From Chloroflexota bacterium (GTDB taxonomy: Bacteria; Chloroflexota; UBA6077; FW602-bin22; CADDYW01): a DNA stretch of 64,000 nucleotides. Positions 34,635 to 43,544 of the stretch are shown piece by piece (position 1 is the first letter of the stretch; each line of letters begins with the position of its first letter). The stretch spans positions 19,386-83,385 of the forward strand of contig JAJPIK010000021.1 in NCBI GenBank assembly GCA_021324795.1, written 5' to 3'. The position numbers and the translations under genes were made by a program. The notes beneath the pieces are model-generated. The model did no database searches. It had not been told where the DNA came from and saw only the letters and a program-made list of their open reading frames with translations.

Positions 34635-35207
34635 TTATACGCTCCCTCCAACAGACTTGCGAGCTATTCGCGAACGCCCTCCATGGTGGTGATGATGGTG
34701 CTCGCGATGCTGGCAGATCTGATTTTCATTCCGGTGCTCGTGGGCAACCTCGACGGCTCGGCGCAGGCGCTCCTGATCGATGACAACCTGACCATCGGCG
34801 ATCATGAACGGCACCCGGAGCTCTTTGACCGCCAGGGGAAACTCGTCGATGCGATCGCGGTAAAAGTCGTTGGAGACAATGGGCAAGTAATCATGCTCGG
34901 CTAGCGAGAGCAAGAAATAATCGGCCTGAGTGTCGGCAGGGGCCTGGTGAATCTGCCCACTCTGTTCCAGATGGTTGAGCCGATGCGGTTCGTCGACCCA
35001 GTGGCGCAACGATGCGTCCGCAATGACAAATGGGCAAAAGCCGAGTTCTTCCAGTCGCTCGCGCATTTTGAGGATATTTTCGACGCTCGGCTTAGCATTC
35101 GGTAGGTTGCGATTCTCGTAGGCTACATTGGAGGCGTCCACCAACACCTTCAGCCCCTCGTCGGGGAAGAGGTCGGAATCTTCTGGTCCATGGTACTTGC
35201 GCGGCAT
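34635..35207 (-). CDS. NYN/Zc3h12a-like PIN-fold ribonuclease with His-rich tail
   Basis: A 190-residue protein with a NYN-type nuclease core: Asp24 in LKVLVDASNVAYENRN, FVIADASLRHWVD, DTQADYFLLSLAEHD and PIVSNDFYRDRIDEF supply the acidic site. It likely cleaves RNA. The C-terminus carries QHREHHHHHHGGRSR, a natural run of six histidines. ATG at 35207 has GGAGAAGGG upstream; the longer frame to 35303 lacks support. It converges on the DEAD-box gene with 23 bp between stops. Confidence 0.75.
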   Translation of the reverse strand: MPRKYHGPEDSDLFPDEGLKVLVDASNVAYENRNLPNAKPSVENILKMRERLEELGFCPFVIADASLRHWVDEPHRLNHLEQSGQIHQAPADTQADYFLLSLAEHDYLPIVSNDFYRDRIDEFPLAVKELRVPFMIADGQVVIDQERLRRAVEVAHEHRNENQICQHREHHHHHHGGRSRIARKSVGGSV

Positions 35208-35317
35208 AGTCCCTTCTCCATAGACTGACCACACGCCGTCGGCAGGCCAACGTATGCATAGAATGCGCCAATCACCGCGTACATTCCCAGTCAGCCGGAT
35301 CATCGCAACAGAGTAAT

Positions 35318-35347
35318 TGTCTCAGGCCAGGTCGTTTTGTTATTATG
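35318..35347 (+). promoter_or_regulatory. Promoter of the GH5 gene
   Basis: TTGTCT (35318-35323), 18-base spacer, TATTAT (35342-35347), giving a leader of about 105 bases. Confidence 0.5.
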
Positions 35348-35458
35348 TGAATCAATTTCCAGCCTGTCGCAACGGTCGTACCTCTCTTTTCCCGGGAGAC
35401 CCTCTCTGAGCACCGACAGATGGTCGATCACTTCTATATTGGAGGTCATTGTCTTCTC

Positions 35459-36802
35459 ATGGGCCCATCTTCTCCTCGTTCACGTCGACAATTTCTGGGC
35501 TGGTGTGGCGCGGCAGCAACACTCGGGACGCTCGCTCTGAGCGCGTGCCAGCCGGTTCCGCAGTTATTTCAGAAGGGTTCCACGGCCTCGACGGCCGCTC
35601 CGCTTCCGACTCCGGCCGTAACTACGCCAATGGCCGCGCCAACTGCGCCTGCATTCGCGCCCACACCGAGCGCCCCGATGCCCCAGAAGACGACTGGCTT
35701 ACAGTATCTCCACACCGTGGGAAGCAAGATCGTCGATGTCGAGGGGAACGAGGTCCGACTGACCGGCCTCAACTGGTTTGGCATGGAGACCGACACCCTC
35801 GCCCCGCACGGCCTATGGCAGCGACCGTACGGAGCAATGCTCGACCAGATTGTCGAGGCCGGCTACAACTGTTTACGCCTGCCCTATTCGAACGATCTCT
35901 TCGATCCCAAGCGCCAGCCCAACGGCATCGACTTCAACCAGAACCCGTCGCTCAAAGGGCTAAGCGGGCTGCAGATTCTCGACACGATCATCGTCGAGGC
36001 GGGGAAGCGGAATTTGAAAATCATCCTCGATCAGCACCGACCAGACTCGCATGCTCAGTCACCGCTTTGGTATACCGATCATCTCTCGGTAGAGAAATGG
36101 GTCGCCCAGTGGGTCACGCTCGCCCGGCGCTACGTCGGCAACGACGCGGTGATTGGTGCTGATCTGCACAACGAGCCAGCCGGACCGGCCACCTGGGGAA
36201 GCGGCAATCCGAAAACCGATTGGGCGATGGCGGCCGAAATGGCCGGGAATGCGATCCTGGATGTCAACCCCAATTGGCTCATCTTCGTTGAAGGCATTGA
36301 AAAGATCACCGATAAGGACGACAATCCGTTGGACTGGACCTGGCAAGGTGGTGAGCTGATCCCGGCGGGCAGTCGGCCAATTCATCTGAAGATTGCCAAT
36401 CGCGTTGTCTACAGTCCCCACGACTACGGTCCCTCGGTTTACAATCAACGCTGGTTCCAGGATCCAACCTTCCCGGACAACATGCCAGAGTTCTGGGATC
36501 AGCACTGGGGTTACCTTCAGCGACAGGGCGTGGCGCCAGTTCTCGTGGGTGAGTTCGGTGGGCGCTCGGTTGGTACCGATATCGAGGGCACTTGGCAGCG
36601 AACTCTCGTGCACTACCTGCACGCTAACCAGATCCATTACACTTACTGGTGTCTCAATCCAGATTCCGGCGACACCGGTGGTCTGCTCGAAGACGACTGG
36701 GTGACGATTCACCCGGACAAGCAAGCGCTGTTGAAGACCTACCAAGGGAAAATGCTCCAGAATAGCGCGCCGGACGTGGTCGACGAGTCGGCCGTGCCAT
36801 AG
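35459..36802 (+). CDS. Secreted lipoprotein glycoside hydrolase family 5 (cellulase-like)
   Basis: A 447-residue endoglycanase-like enzyme. The N-terminus SRRQFLGWCGAAATLGTLALSAC has a twin-arginine-like motif and a lipobox with Cys30; a Thr/Pro/Ala-rich linker (31-80) follows. The (beta/alpha)8 domain has the acid/base Glu239 in DLHNEPAG and the nucleophile Glu365 in PVLVGEFGGR, plus VRLTGLNWFGME and NCLRLPYSND. It probably cuts beta-1,4-glucan or mannan outside the cell. GGAGGT is 12 bases before the ATG at 35459, a long spacing. The next operon encodes an importer that could take up its products. Confidence 0.9.
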   Translation: MGPSSPRSRRQFLGWCGAAATLGTLALSACQPVPQLFQKGSTASTAAPLPTPAVTTPMAAPTAPAFAPTPSAPMPQKTTGLQYLHTVGSKIVDVEGNEVRLTGLNWFGMETDTLAPHGLWQRPYGAMLDQIVEAGYNCLRLPYSNDLFDPKRQPNGIDFNQNPSLKGLSGLQILDTIIVEAGKRNLKIILDQHRPDSHAQSPLWYTDHLSVEKWVAQWVTLARRYVGNDAVIGADLHNEPAGPATWGSGNPKTDWAMAAEMAGNAILDVNPNWLIFVEGIEKITDKDDNPLDWTWQGGELIPAGSRPIHLKIANRVVYSPHDYGPSVYNQRWFQDPTFPDNMPEFWDQHWGYLQRQGVAPVLVGEFGGRSVGTDIEGTWQRTLVHYLHANQIHYTYWCLNPDSGDTGGLLEDDWVTIHPDKQALLKTYQGKMLQNSAPDVVDESAVP

Positions 36803-36836
36803 CGCGCGGTCACGAGCAGACTGATCGGCTGGTGCT

Positions 36837-36867
36837 TGTAGAGACGGGTCGGTGACCCGTCTCTACA
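36837..36867. repeat. 14-bp perfect hairpin (TGTAGAGACGGGTC)
   Basis: Arms 36837-36850 and 36854-36867 around a 3-base loop, 35 bases after the GH5 stop. From memory this TGTAGAGACGGGTC palindrome is a common intergenic repeat. It may also protect or end the GH5 message, though no T-run follows. Confidence 0.6.
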
Positions 36868-36916
36868 CCTACCTGGGCACGGGTGGCGATGTCCTCAACT
36901 GAGTTTCCGCACCGGC

Positions 36917-36946
36917 TTGACATGGGATCCTTAATCTTAGGACAAT
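36917..36946 (+). promoter_or_regulatory. Promoter of the second sugar importer operon
   Basis: Consensus TTGACA (36917-36922), 18-base spacer, GACAAT (36941-36946). Leader of about 50 bases to the AGGAGGT ribosome site. Confidence 0.6.
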
Positions 36947-37000
36947 GGTGCACAATCAAATGGTTTAATTTTCGTGATTGTCGTGTAGCAGGAGGTCAGC

Positions 37001-38341
37001 ATGGTCCGCCAGTCTTTCCGTGCGACGGCCACTCGGCGCGCTTTCCTTCGTCAGAGTTTAGGCTTGGCCGCGCTTGGCGCCTTGGCGGTCAGCACGAACG
37101 CCTGCAGCGTCTTGCCGATTGGCAAACCGGCGACCGAGATAACCCTCGCCGATACGTTTGTCGGCGACGACGCGAAGTTCTGGGATAAGTACATCGATCA
37201 GTTCAAGAAACAGACTGGCATCACTGTCAAACACCTTGGCATCCCGTTCCAGGGCTATCACGACAAGATGGTCTCGCAGACGACCGCTCGATCTCTGCCG
37301 GACGTGATCTGGACGTTTGACGCGACGATTGCCGAGCAGGCCGGACTCGGCGGCTTGAAGGACCTCCTTCCCCTGGCCAACCAGGAAGGCGCGGGCTTTT
37401 CGAGCGACTTCGTCGAAGATACCTGGAAAGCGGTCCAATGGAATGGCAAGCTCTTTGGCATCCCCTGGGTCAGTGCAACAGTCGGTCTCTTCATGAACAC
37501 CCAGATGTTCCGGGAGGCCGGGCTCGTCGACAGCGCGGGCAAGCCGATCCCGCCGAAGGATTGGCCGACCATGCTCGACTACATCCAAAAACTCACCAAG
37601 CCCGGGCAGCAGGTCTGGGGGTACACTCAGGGATTGCAGTCAAACACCCAGGGAATCTGGCACTGGTCGCCCTGGCTTTACCAGAACAAGGGCTGGTACA
37701 TCAACGACGATCTCACCGCGACGTTCAACAACGACGCCGCCCTCGAGGCCTACGGCTTCGCGACCGACATCTTTCTGAAGTACCAAGGCATGCCTGATCC
37801 TTCGAACCTCGGGATCACCGACTACACTACCCTGTTTGCCAAGAATAAGGTGGCCATGATGTATGGCAACCAGGGAAATCTCGCGACGATCACCCAGAAC
37901 GGGGGCAAGGACTTTCAGTTCGAAGTCTTCTATCCGGGGGTTCAAAAGCTGCAGTATGGCGCGAACCGCGGACCGCAATGGTGGTCGCTGAGCGCCTTCA
38001 CCAAGGAGACGGACGCGGCCTGGCAATGGGTCAAGTTCATTTCGAATGGCGACGTCGTGAAGGAGCGCTGCTATTCGACCTTGAGTGCGCCACTCCGTCA
38101 ATCAATTGTTCAAGATCCGACCTTCCTCAAAACGATTGGTCCGCTCGGCGAGACCTTCGCCAAGATCTCGGTTCAACCGACCACGCGGGCGCTGCCGATG
38201 CTTAAGAACACGGCAAAGATGATGGATCTGATCCAGGTTGCCCTGCAAGGGGTGGTCTCGAAGCAGAAGACGCTAAAACAAGCCCTGGACGACGCTGCCC
38301 AGCAATGGAATGAGTTCGTCAAGAACAACCCGCAGCGATAG
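37001..38341 (+). CDS. Sugar ABC transporter substrate-binding lipoprotein (CUT1)
   Basis: A 446-residue family 1 solute-binding protein. The N-terminus TRRAFLRQSLGLAALGALAVSTNAC carries a twin-arginine-like motif and ends at Cys35 in a weak lipobox. The mature part opens ITLADTFVGDDAKFWDKYIDQFKKQTG and has PDVIWTFDATIAEQ and VAMMYGNQGNLATI, usual for CUT1. AGGAGGT precedes the ATG. Two permeases follow at once; the ligand is unknown, but the flanking GH5 and sulfatase suggest plant or algal oligosaccharides. Confidence 0.88.
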   Translation: MVRQSFRATATRRAFLRQSLGLAALGALAVSTNACSVLPIGKPATEITLADTFVGDDAKFWDKYIDQFKKQTGITVKHLGIPFQGYHDKMVSQTTARSLPDVIWTFDATIAEQAGLGGLKDLLPLANQEGAGFSSDFVEDTWKAVQWNGKLFGIPWVSATVGLFMNTQMFREAGLVDSAGKPIPPKDWPTMLDYIQKLTKPGQQVWGYTQGLQSNTQGIWHWSPWLYQNKGWYINDDLTATFNNDAALEAYGFATDIFLKYQGMPDPSNLGITDYTTLFAKNKVAMMYGNQGNLATITQNGGKDFQFEVFYPGVQKLQYGANRGPQWWSLSAFTKETDAAWQWVKFISNGDVVKERCYSTLSAPLRQSIVQDPTFLKTIGPLGETFAKISVQPTTRALPMLKNTAKMMDLIQVALQGVVSKQKTLKQALDDAAQQWNEFVKNNPQR

Positions 38342-38362
38342 AGCGTGGCGGGGAAAGAGACG

Positions 38363-39289
38363 ATGGTCGAATCTGGCCTTCGGGCTACCCGCCGACGACG
38401 GTGGAAGTGGCGGCGCGAGTACTGGGGCTACGTCTGCGTGATTCCGGCGATCGCCTGGATCGTCGGAGTCATGCTGGTGCCGTTGATCGACGTGCTACTG
38501 ATCAGCCTCCAGAACGCCGCTCCAAGTGGAAGCTCCTACGCCGGCCTGGCGCACTACCAGCAGATTCTGACCGGGAACTTCGGTCAGACCTTGTTCTGGC
38601 CCTCGACCTGGCGCACCGTCTGGTTTACCGTCGGGTCGGTCGTTTCTCACCTCGTCGTCGGCCTTGGTCTGGCGCTTCTGGTCAACAACGTGCGCTGGCG
38701 CGCGCTCTTCCGTGGGATCGTGCTCATCCCCTGGGTGATGCCGGGGATCGTCGTCGCCTTCATCTGGCTCTGGATGTACCAGGACCAATATGGCATGATC
38801 AATGGCGCGCTGAGTCACCTCGGCCTCGCCCAATGGCGCCAGGCCTGGCTGGGCCAGGCCGGCACGGCGCTACCGGCCGTCCTCGTGGCAAACGTCTGGC
38901 GGCATTCGGTCTTCGACACGATCATGTTTCTCGCCGGCCTCCAGGGAATTCCCCGCGACTACTACGAGGCCGCGAGCATGGACGGGGCGGGAGCGTGGCA
39001 GTCCTTCCGGCACGTGACGATTCCCGCTTTGCGGAGCATCACTTTGACCGTGACCTTGCTCGACTTCATCTGGTCATTTGGCGCTTTTGACCTGATCTGG
39101 CTGATGACCGGCGGCGGTCCGATGGACACGACCCACGTCCTGGGCACGCTGGTCTACCGAACGGCGTTTCGCTACATCGACGTCCCCGAGGGGGCGGCCG
39201 TGGCCACGGTGATGTTCGTCTTTATTGCCGTTGCCGCGGTAGGCTACGTCTGGCTGAGTCGGCGGCTTGCCCCGGAGGACCTCCAATGA
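38363..39289 (+). CDS. Sugar ABC transporter permease, MalF type
   Basis: A 308-residue permease with a basic N-terminus (TRRRRWKWRREYW) and six helices. The EAA loop is YYEAASMDGAGAWQSFRHVT followed by IPAL. The ATG at 38363 has GGGGAAAGAG upstream; GTG at 38345 is an alternative that adds six residues. The 3' end overlaps the next start as ATGA. Confidence 0.9.
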   Translation: MVESGLRATRRRRWKWRREYWGYVCVIPAIAWIVGVMLVPLIDVLLISLQNAAPSGSSYAGLAHYQQILTGNFGQTLFWPSTWRTVWFTVGSVVSHLVVGLGLALLVNNVRWRALFRGIVLIPWVMPGIVVAFIWLWMYQDQYGMINGALSHLGLAQWRQAWLGQAGTALPAVLVANVWRHSVFDTIMFLAGLQGIPRDYYEAASMDGAGAWQSFRHVTIPALRSITLTVTLLDFIWSFGAFDLIWLMTGGGPMDTTHVLGTLVYRTAFRYIDVPEGAAVATVMFVFIAVAAVGYVWLSRRLAPEDLQ

Positions 39290-40116
39290 CGATCCGACTG
39301 CCACTGCACATCTTGCACTATACGACGCTGCTCGTGGCGGTCGTCATTATCCTGATCCCCTTCTACTGGCTCGTCCTGACCTCGCTCCGCCCGGAAACCC
39401 TCATGTTCCAGGTTCCCGCCAGCTTCGCGCTCCAGGACTTGACGATCAAGAACTACGTTTCGGCCCTGCAAAATTCGAACGTCGTCGGCTGGCTCGGGAA
39501 TTCACTGCTCCTTTCTTTTGTCATCGACGCCATCGTGATCACGATCGCCGGCCTCGCCGGTTATGGCTTCGCGCGCTTTCCCTTCAAAGGCAACCGGATT
39601 CTCCTGCTTGGAATCCTTGGCAGCCAGATGTTTCCCGGTATCCTGCTCGCCATCCCGGTCTTTCAGATTGCCGGCTGGCTGGGTCTGCTGGATACCTACA
39701 CTGCCTTAGTGCTCGTCACGGTTTCGGTGCAGCTACCAGTCGGGATCTGGCTGTTTCGCTCGTTCTTTTTGTCCATTCCGCGTGAGCTCGACGAAGCGGC
39801 GCTCGTCGACGGCTGTACCCCGGTCTCCGCCTTTCTCCGGATCATCTTCCCTTTGACCGCGCCGGGGATCGCCGCAGTTGGGCTCTTTTCGTTCGTCGGA
39901 TCGTGGAACGAATATCTCTTGCCGCTGATTATTCTGACGACACCCGAAAAGTGGACCTATCCGCTCGGCCTGGCCAGCTTCGTCGGCTACTATGGCACCG
40001 ATTACGGCGGGATTCTCGCCTCGAGCGTGCTGGCTACGCTGCCGATGGTCGTCGTCTACCTCGTCTTCCAGCGCCGCCTGGTAGCCGGGCTGACGGCGGG
40101 ATCGATCAAAGGCTAA
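39286..40116 (+). CDS. Sugar ABC transporter permease, MalG type
   Basis: A 276-residue permease with six helices and the EAA loop ELDEAALVDGCTPVSAFLRI, then IFPLTAPGIAAVG; it ends RLVAGLTAGSIKG. Like the first importer, the operon stops here without an ATPase gene. A repeat separates it from the sulfatase gene. Confidence 0.92.
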   Translation: MTIRLPLHILHYTTLLVAVVIILIPFYWLVLTSLRPETLMFQVPASFALQDLTIKNYVSALQNSNVVGWLGNSLLLSFVIDAIVITIAGLAGYGFARFPFKGNRILLLGILGSQMFPGILLAIPVFQIAGWLGLLDTYTALVLVTVSVQLPVGIWLFRSFFLSIPRELDEAALVDGCTPVSAFLRIIFPLTAPGIAAVGLFSFVGSWNEYLLPLIILTTPEKWTYPLGLASFVGYYGTDYGGILASSVLATLPMVVVYLVFQRRLVAGLTAGSIKG

Positions 40117-40121
40117 GAGTA

Positions 40122-40219
40122 CGTAACCGGACCGAACCACAGAGACACAGAGAGCACAGAGACAAGATCACATAATTCAAAAATTCTCTGTATCCTCTGT
40201 ATCTCTGTGGTTTCGTTAC
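40122..40219. repeat. Large imperfect inverted repeat built on ACAGAG units
   Basis: GTAACCGGACCGAACCACAGAGACACAGAG… at the left is mirrored by …CTCTGTATCTCTGTGGTTTCGTTAC on the right, about 35 bases per arm. From memory, AACCACAGAGACACAGAG is a widespread intergenic palindrome. It could serve as a hairpin between the importer and sulfatase genes. Confidence 0.6.
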
Positions 40220-40265
40220 CTTAGAATCGCCCTTCTAAACAGACACGGAGAATGGAGAATCGATT

Positions 40266-41768
40266 ATGACTAAGCGCCCGAATCTGCTCGTGATCATGAC
40301 CGACCAACAGAAGGCGAATGCGATCCGGATGTACGGGAATCCAGACGTGCCGACACCAAATCTCGAGCGCCTCGCCGCGCGCGGTATTCGCTATGACCAT
40401 TGCTATACCCCCCATCCACTCTGCGTTCCCGCGCGCGTCTCATTTTGGACCGGCCGCTACCCGCACGAGCACGGCTCGCGGACGAATGAGATTCTCATGC
40501 CATCGGGCGAGCAGCACTTCGCCCGGATTCTCCAGGATGCCGGCTATCGGCTGGCGCTGCTTGGCAAGAATCATTGCTTCCAAGAGCCGGATCTGACCTG
40601 CTTCGAAGACCAGTACATCTTTTCCCATCAGGGACCGGATGATCCCGAGAATGAAGACGTCGCCGAGGTCGTTCGCTGGATTCGGACGCCGCGGCCTCCG
40701 GCTAACCCGAATTTGCGCTTCATGGGAGCGCGGATCAATCCGTACAAGCCCGAGCACTGCCCGACCGCGGTCTTGGCGCGCCAGGTGAATCGCTTCCTCG
40801 AGCGTCAGGAGGGTGATCGTCCCTTCTGCGCCTGGGTCTCAATTCCGGATCCCCACGGTCCACTGCAGTGTCCAGAGCCTTATGCGTCCATGCATCCGCC
40901 GGCCAGTATCACGCTGCCTCCCTGGCGCGACGACGACCTGGACCACAAGATGGAGCGCATCCGCGTCTTTCGGCGACTTCTCGGCTACGACCAGCTCAGC
41001 GAAGAGGAGATCCGCTTCCGGGTGTCGATCTACTACGGCATGATCCGCTTTATCGACGATGCGATTGGCCAGATTCTCGATACCCTGGACCAGCGCGGCT
41101 TGACCGAGAACACCATCGTCGTCTTCACCTCGGACCACGGCGACTATTCCGGCGAGCACCGCCTGACCGACAAGTCGAGCACTTTCTACGATTGCATGAC
41201 CCGGGTGCCGCTGCTCATCTCCTGGCCCGGCCACCTGCCCGCCGGTATCGTCGACCGAAACCTGGTGAGCCTGCTCGACGTCATGCCCACCTGTCTCGGC
41301 CTGGCGGACGTCACCCGACCGGTCGGCATCGACGGTCGCATGCTTCCGGGCACTGGCGACGATCCGCCCCGCGACGCGATCTTTTCCGAATACGGCGCGG
41401 GCGGTCCAAGGTTGCACCTGGACGACCTTCCCCGGCTCATCGCCGGTTGGGAAGATGTTCCCCGGCCGGGGATTCCCCTGCTGCGCTGGCGTGAAGCCGA
41501 GGGCCATCCGAAGATGGTCCGCATGGGCACCTACAAGTACATCTACGATCCCACCGACCCGACCGACGAACTCTACGACCTCGCCCAGGATCCATGGGAG
41601 CTTACCAACGTCGCGAGCGATCCCGCCTACGCCCCGATTCGGCAGCAGCTTCGCGACCGCCTCTTGGATTGGAGCATCCTCACCGAAGGAGCCCGTCCGA
41701 CGCCGCTGTATTTCGATCCGAATACGGGGCGGAATACGACCGAGGCGTTCTGGCTGAAGAGACTCTAG
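40266..41768 (+). CDS. Type I sulfatase (arylsulfatase/choline-sulfatase-like)
   Basis: A 500-residue alkaline phosphatase-superfamily hydrolase. Opening RPNLLVIMTDQQKANAIRMYG gives metal ligands; the formylglycine site is Cys53 in PLCVPARVSFWTGRYPH, a canonical CxPxR; IVVFTSDHGDYSGEH supplies further ligands. The Cys form needs FGE, which is encoded at 28362-29312. No signal peptide, so it is probably cytoplasmic and acts on imported sulfated substrate. GGAG is eight bases upstream of the ATG. The C-terminal Y..PTDPTDELYDLAQDPWELTNVA is typical of the family. Confidence 0.93.
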   Translation: MTKRPNLLVIMTDQQKANAIRMYGNPDVPTPNLERLAARGIRYDHCYTPHPLCVPARVSFWTGRYPHEHGSRTNEILMPSGEQHFARILQDAGYRLALLGKNHCFQEPDLTCFEDQYIFSHQGPDDPENEDVAEVVRWIRTPRPPANPNLRFMGARINPYKPEHCPTAVLARQVNRFLERQEGDRPFCAWVSIPDPHGPLQCPEPYASMHPPASITLPPWRDDDLDHKMERIRVFRRLLGYDQLSEEEIRFRVSIYYGMIRFIDDAIGQILDTLDQRGLTENTIVVFTSDHGDYSGEHRLTDKSSTFYDCMTRVPLLISWPGHLPAGIVDRNLVSLLDVMPTCLGLADVTRPVGIDGRMLPGTGDDPPRDAIFSEYGAGGPRLHLDDLPRLIAGWEDVPRPGIPLLRWREAEGHPKMVRMGTYKYIYDPTDPTDELYDLAQDPWELTNVASDPAYAPIRQQLRDRLLDWSILTEGARPTPLYFDPNTGRNTTEAFWLKRL

Positions 41769-41835
41769 GACTATGAAAGCGCCTCATCTCCGTCCCCTCA
41801 GTATCCAGACCAGATGCCTGCTTTCCTACTCCTCC

Positions 41836-43476
41836 TCACCCCGGCCAGCTAAAATTGGCGAACACCCAATTGAACAAAGGCACCGCATCGCTCACGATGT
41901 CACCGCAGTTCATCAGCACGACGTAGACGCGATGGCCATTCCGGCTGGCCGAGGCGACAATCGTGTGACCGGCCGCGTCGGTGTAGCCAACCTTGACCCC
42001 GTCGGCGCCGGGGTAGCTCCAAAGAAAACGATTCAAATTATCAACCGGAAAGGTGCGCGTGCCATGGACGGTCCAGGTGCGGGCGCTTACAAGCTGCCGA
42101 AACTCGGGATAATGGGTCATCCCGTAGCGCGCCGCCATGGCCAGATCGTACGCGCTCGTGTAGTGCCCCGGGGCGTCGAGACCATGAGGATTCACAAAGT
42201 GAGAATCTTGCAAGCCAAGGTCGGTCGCTTGGGCATTCATCAACGCAGCAAAATGGGCAACCGATCCGCCAACGCCGTTGGCGATCGCCAGCGCCGCGTC
42301 GTTGCCCGATGGCAGCATCAGACCATAGAGCAAGTCCTCGAGAGTGTAGGTTTCTCCGGGATGGATACCCATCAAAGTGCTGTCGGTCAATTGATTGGGA
42401 TCGAATTGCACGGTGATCCGCTGCGACAACTGCCCGTACTTCAAGGCAACCAGCGCGGTGAAGATCTTGGTCAGACTCGCCGGTGCCAGCTCCCGGTAGG
42501 GGGCCCGCCCGTAGAGAAGCGCCCCGGAGGTCTCATCAATCACCGCGATTGATAATGCGTTCACGTTGGGAGGTGGAGCCGAGCCGGTCCTGACCGGTGC
42601 ACCGGGGGACGTGGTGAGTGATGGATCAACCACCTCGATCGGTTCAAAGGCACGAGTCAGATCGGTGTCGGGCAACTGGCTTGGACGATCGACCCAATTG
42701 GCTTTCGACGGATTGTACTGGTCGAAGTAAGGGCTATCCCGGGCTACCGCGAGGAGGTCGGGGGGAAGGTTTTTCCCGAGCAGAACGTCCTTGAAGTAGT
42801 CGGCGAGCAAGATTCCTTGGGTACAGCCACAGCTCGCATCATATTGCAAGATGCCGCGTTGGAAGCGTTGATAAATGAAGCCATGGTTGTTTGGATCGAA
42901 CGTCGGCGCGCTGGTGGGAATACCCCAGACCTCCAGATCGAATCCCGCGAGCAAAGCCGGATTGGCCTGTCCCGAGGAGAACGCAACGCCGGGTGACACG
43001 GTCGCGAGGAAATTCTGGTGAAAAGCCACGGGTATCCCTTGCCATTGGTCCGGTGAAACGCTAGAGATCCACTTGAGAATCGCCGTACTGTAGTCCGACG
43101 AGCCGACCGGGGGAGCAGTCGCGATCAGTGTGGAATCTACCCCTGGGAAAACCGCGCCGTTCACCCGGGTATACGGAAAGAGACCAAAGTCGAGCAGGTT
43201 CAGAAGCTGGACGTGGCCATCCGGATACCGCTGCATGATCGCGCGCTGAAAGATCTGGCTGGGAAAGCCGAGGAACGTAAACTCCCGCGAGACCGGATAG
43301 CCAAAAGTACGCACCCCACCGCGTTTATCGAAGAAGTCGAGGAATGAGCCATCCTCAATGGCGTAGCCGGTCTCAGAATAAAAGCGCGCGCCGGCCGCCT
43401 GGACCACCGCCGGCCGAGGGGCCAAGGCAACCAGAAGCGCCACGATCCAGGCCAGGATCCATCGTCTCCTCCACAT
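41836..43476 (-). CDS. Secreted D-alanyl-D-alanine carboxypeptidase (S11) with extra N-terminal domain
   Basis: A 546-residue penicillin-binding protein. A signal peptide (RRRWILAWIVALLVALAPRPAVVQAAGA) starts it. Residues 30-280 form a domain of the GYPVS.EF…Q.FQRA.M.r.P style seen in secreted Chloroflexota proteins. The C-terminal half is DacA-like: SxxK in LAPASLTKIFTALVAL, SGN in LMLPSGNDAAL and KVG in DGVKVGYTDAAGH (usually KTG). It trims peptidoglycan stem peptides. ATG at 43476 is taken because the signal peptide begins there. Located 68 bp downstream of the M20 gene. Confidence 0.85.
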   Translation of the reverse strand: MWRRRWILAWIVALLVALAPRPAVVQAAGARFYSETGYAIEDGSFLDFFDKRGGVRTFGYPVSREFTFLGFPSQIFQRAIMQRYPDGHVQLLNLLDFGLFPYTRVNGAVFPGVDSTLIATAPPVGSSDYSTAILKWISSVSPDQWQGIPVAFHQNFLATVSPGVAFSSGQANPALLAGFDLEVWGIPTSAPTFDPNNHGFIYQRFQRGILQYDASCGCTQGILLADYFKDVLLGKNLPPDLLAVARDSPYFDQYNPSKANWVDRPSQLPDTDLTRAFEPIEVVDPSLTTSPGAPVRTGSAPPPNVNALSIAVIDETSGALLYGRAPYRELAPASLTKIFTALVALKYGQLSQRITVQFDPNQLTDSTLMGIHPGETYTLEDLLYGLMLPSGNDAALAIANGVGGSVAHFAALMNAQATDLGLQDSHFVNPHGLDAPGHYTSAYDLAMAARYGMTHYPEFRQLVSARTWTVHGTRTFPVDNLNRFLWSYPGADGVKVGYTDAAGHTIVASASRNGHRVYVVLMNCGDIVSDAVPLFNWVFANFSWPG

Positions 43477-43544
43477 TCGGCCAACCACCCCGACCTTTAC
43501 TCTACACCGAGCGTGAATCTCGATTCTAGATCTACTACCGGATT

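Noticed and set aside
34681..34705. Vector His-tag contamination
   Set aside because: The His codons are mixed CAT/CAC within a continuous native gene, with no vector sequence around them.
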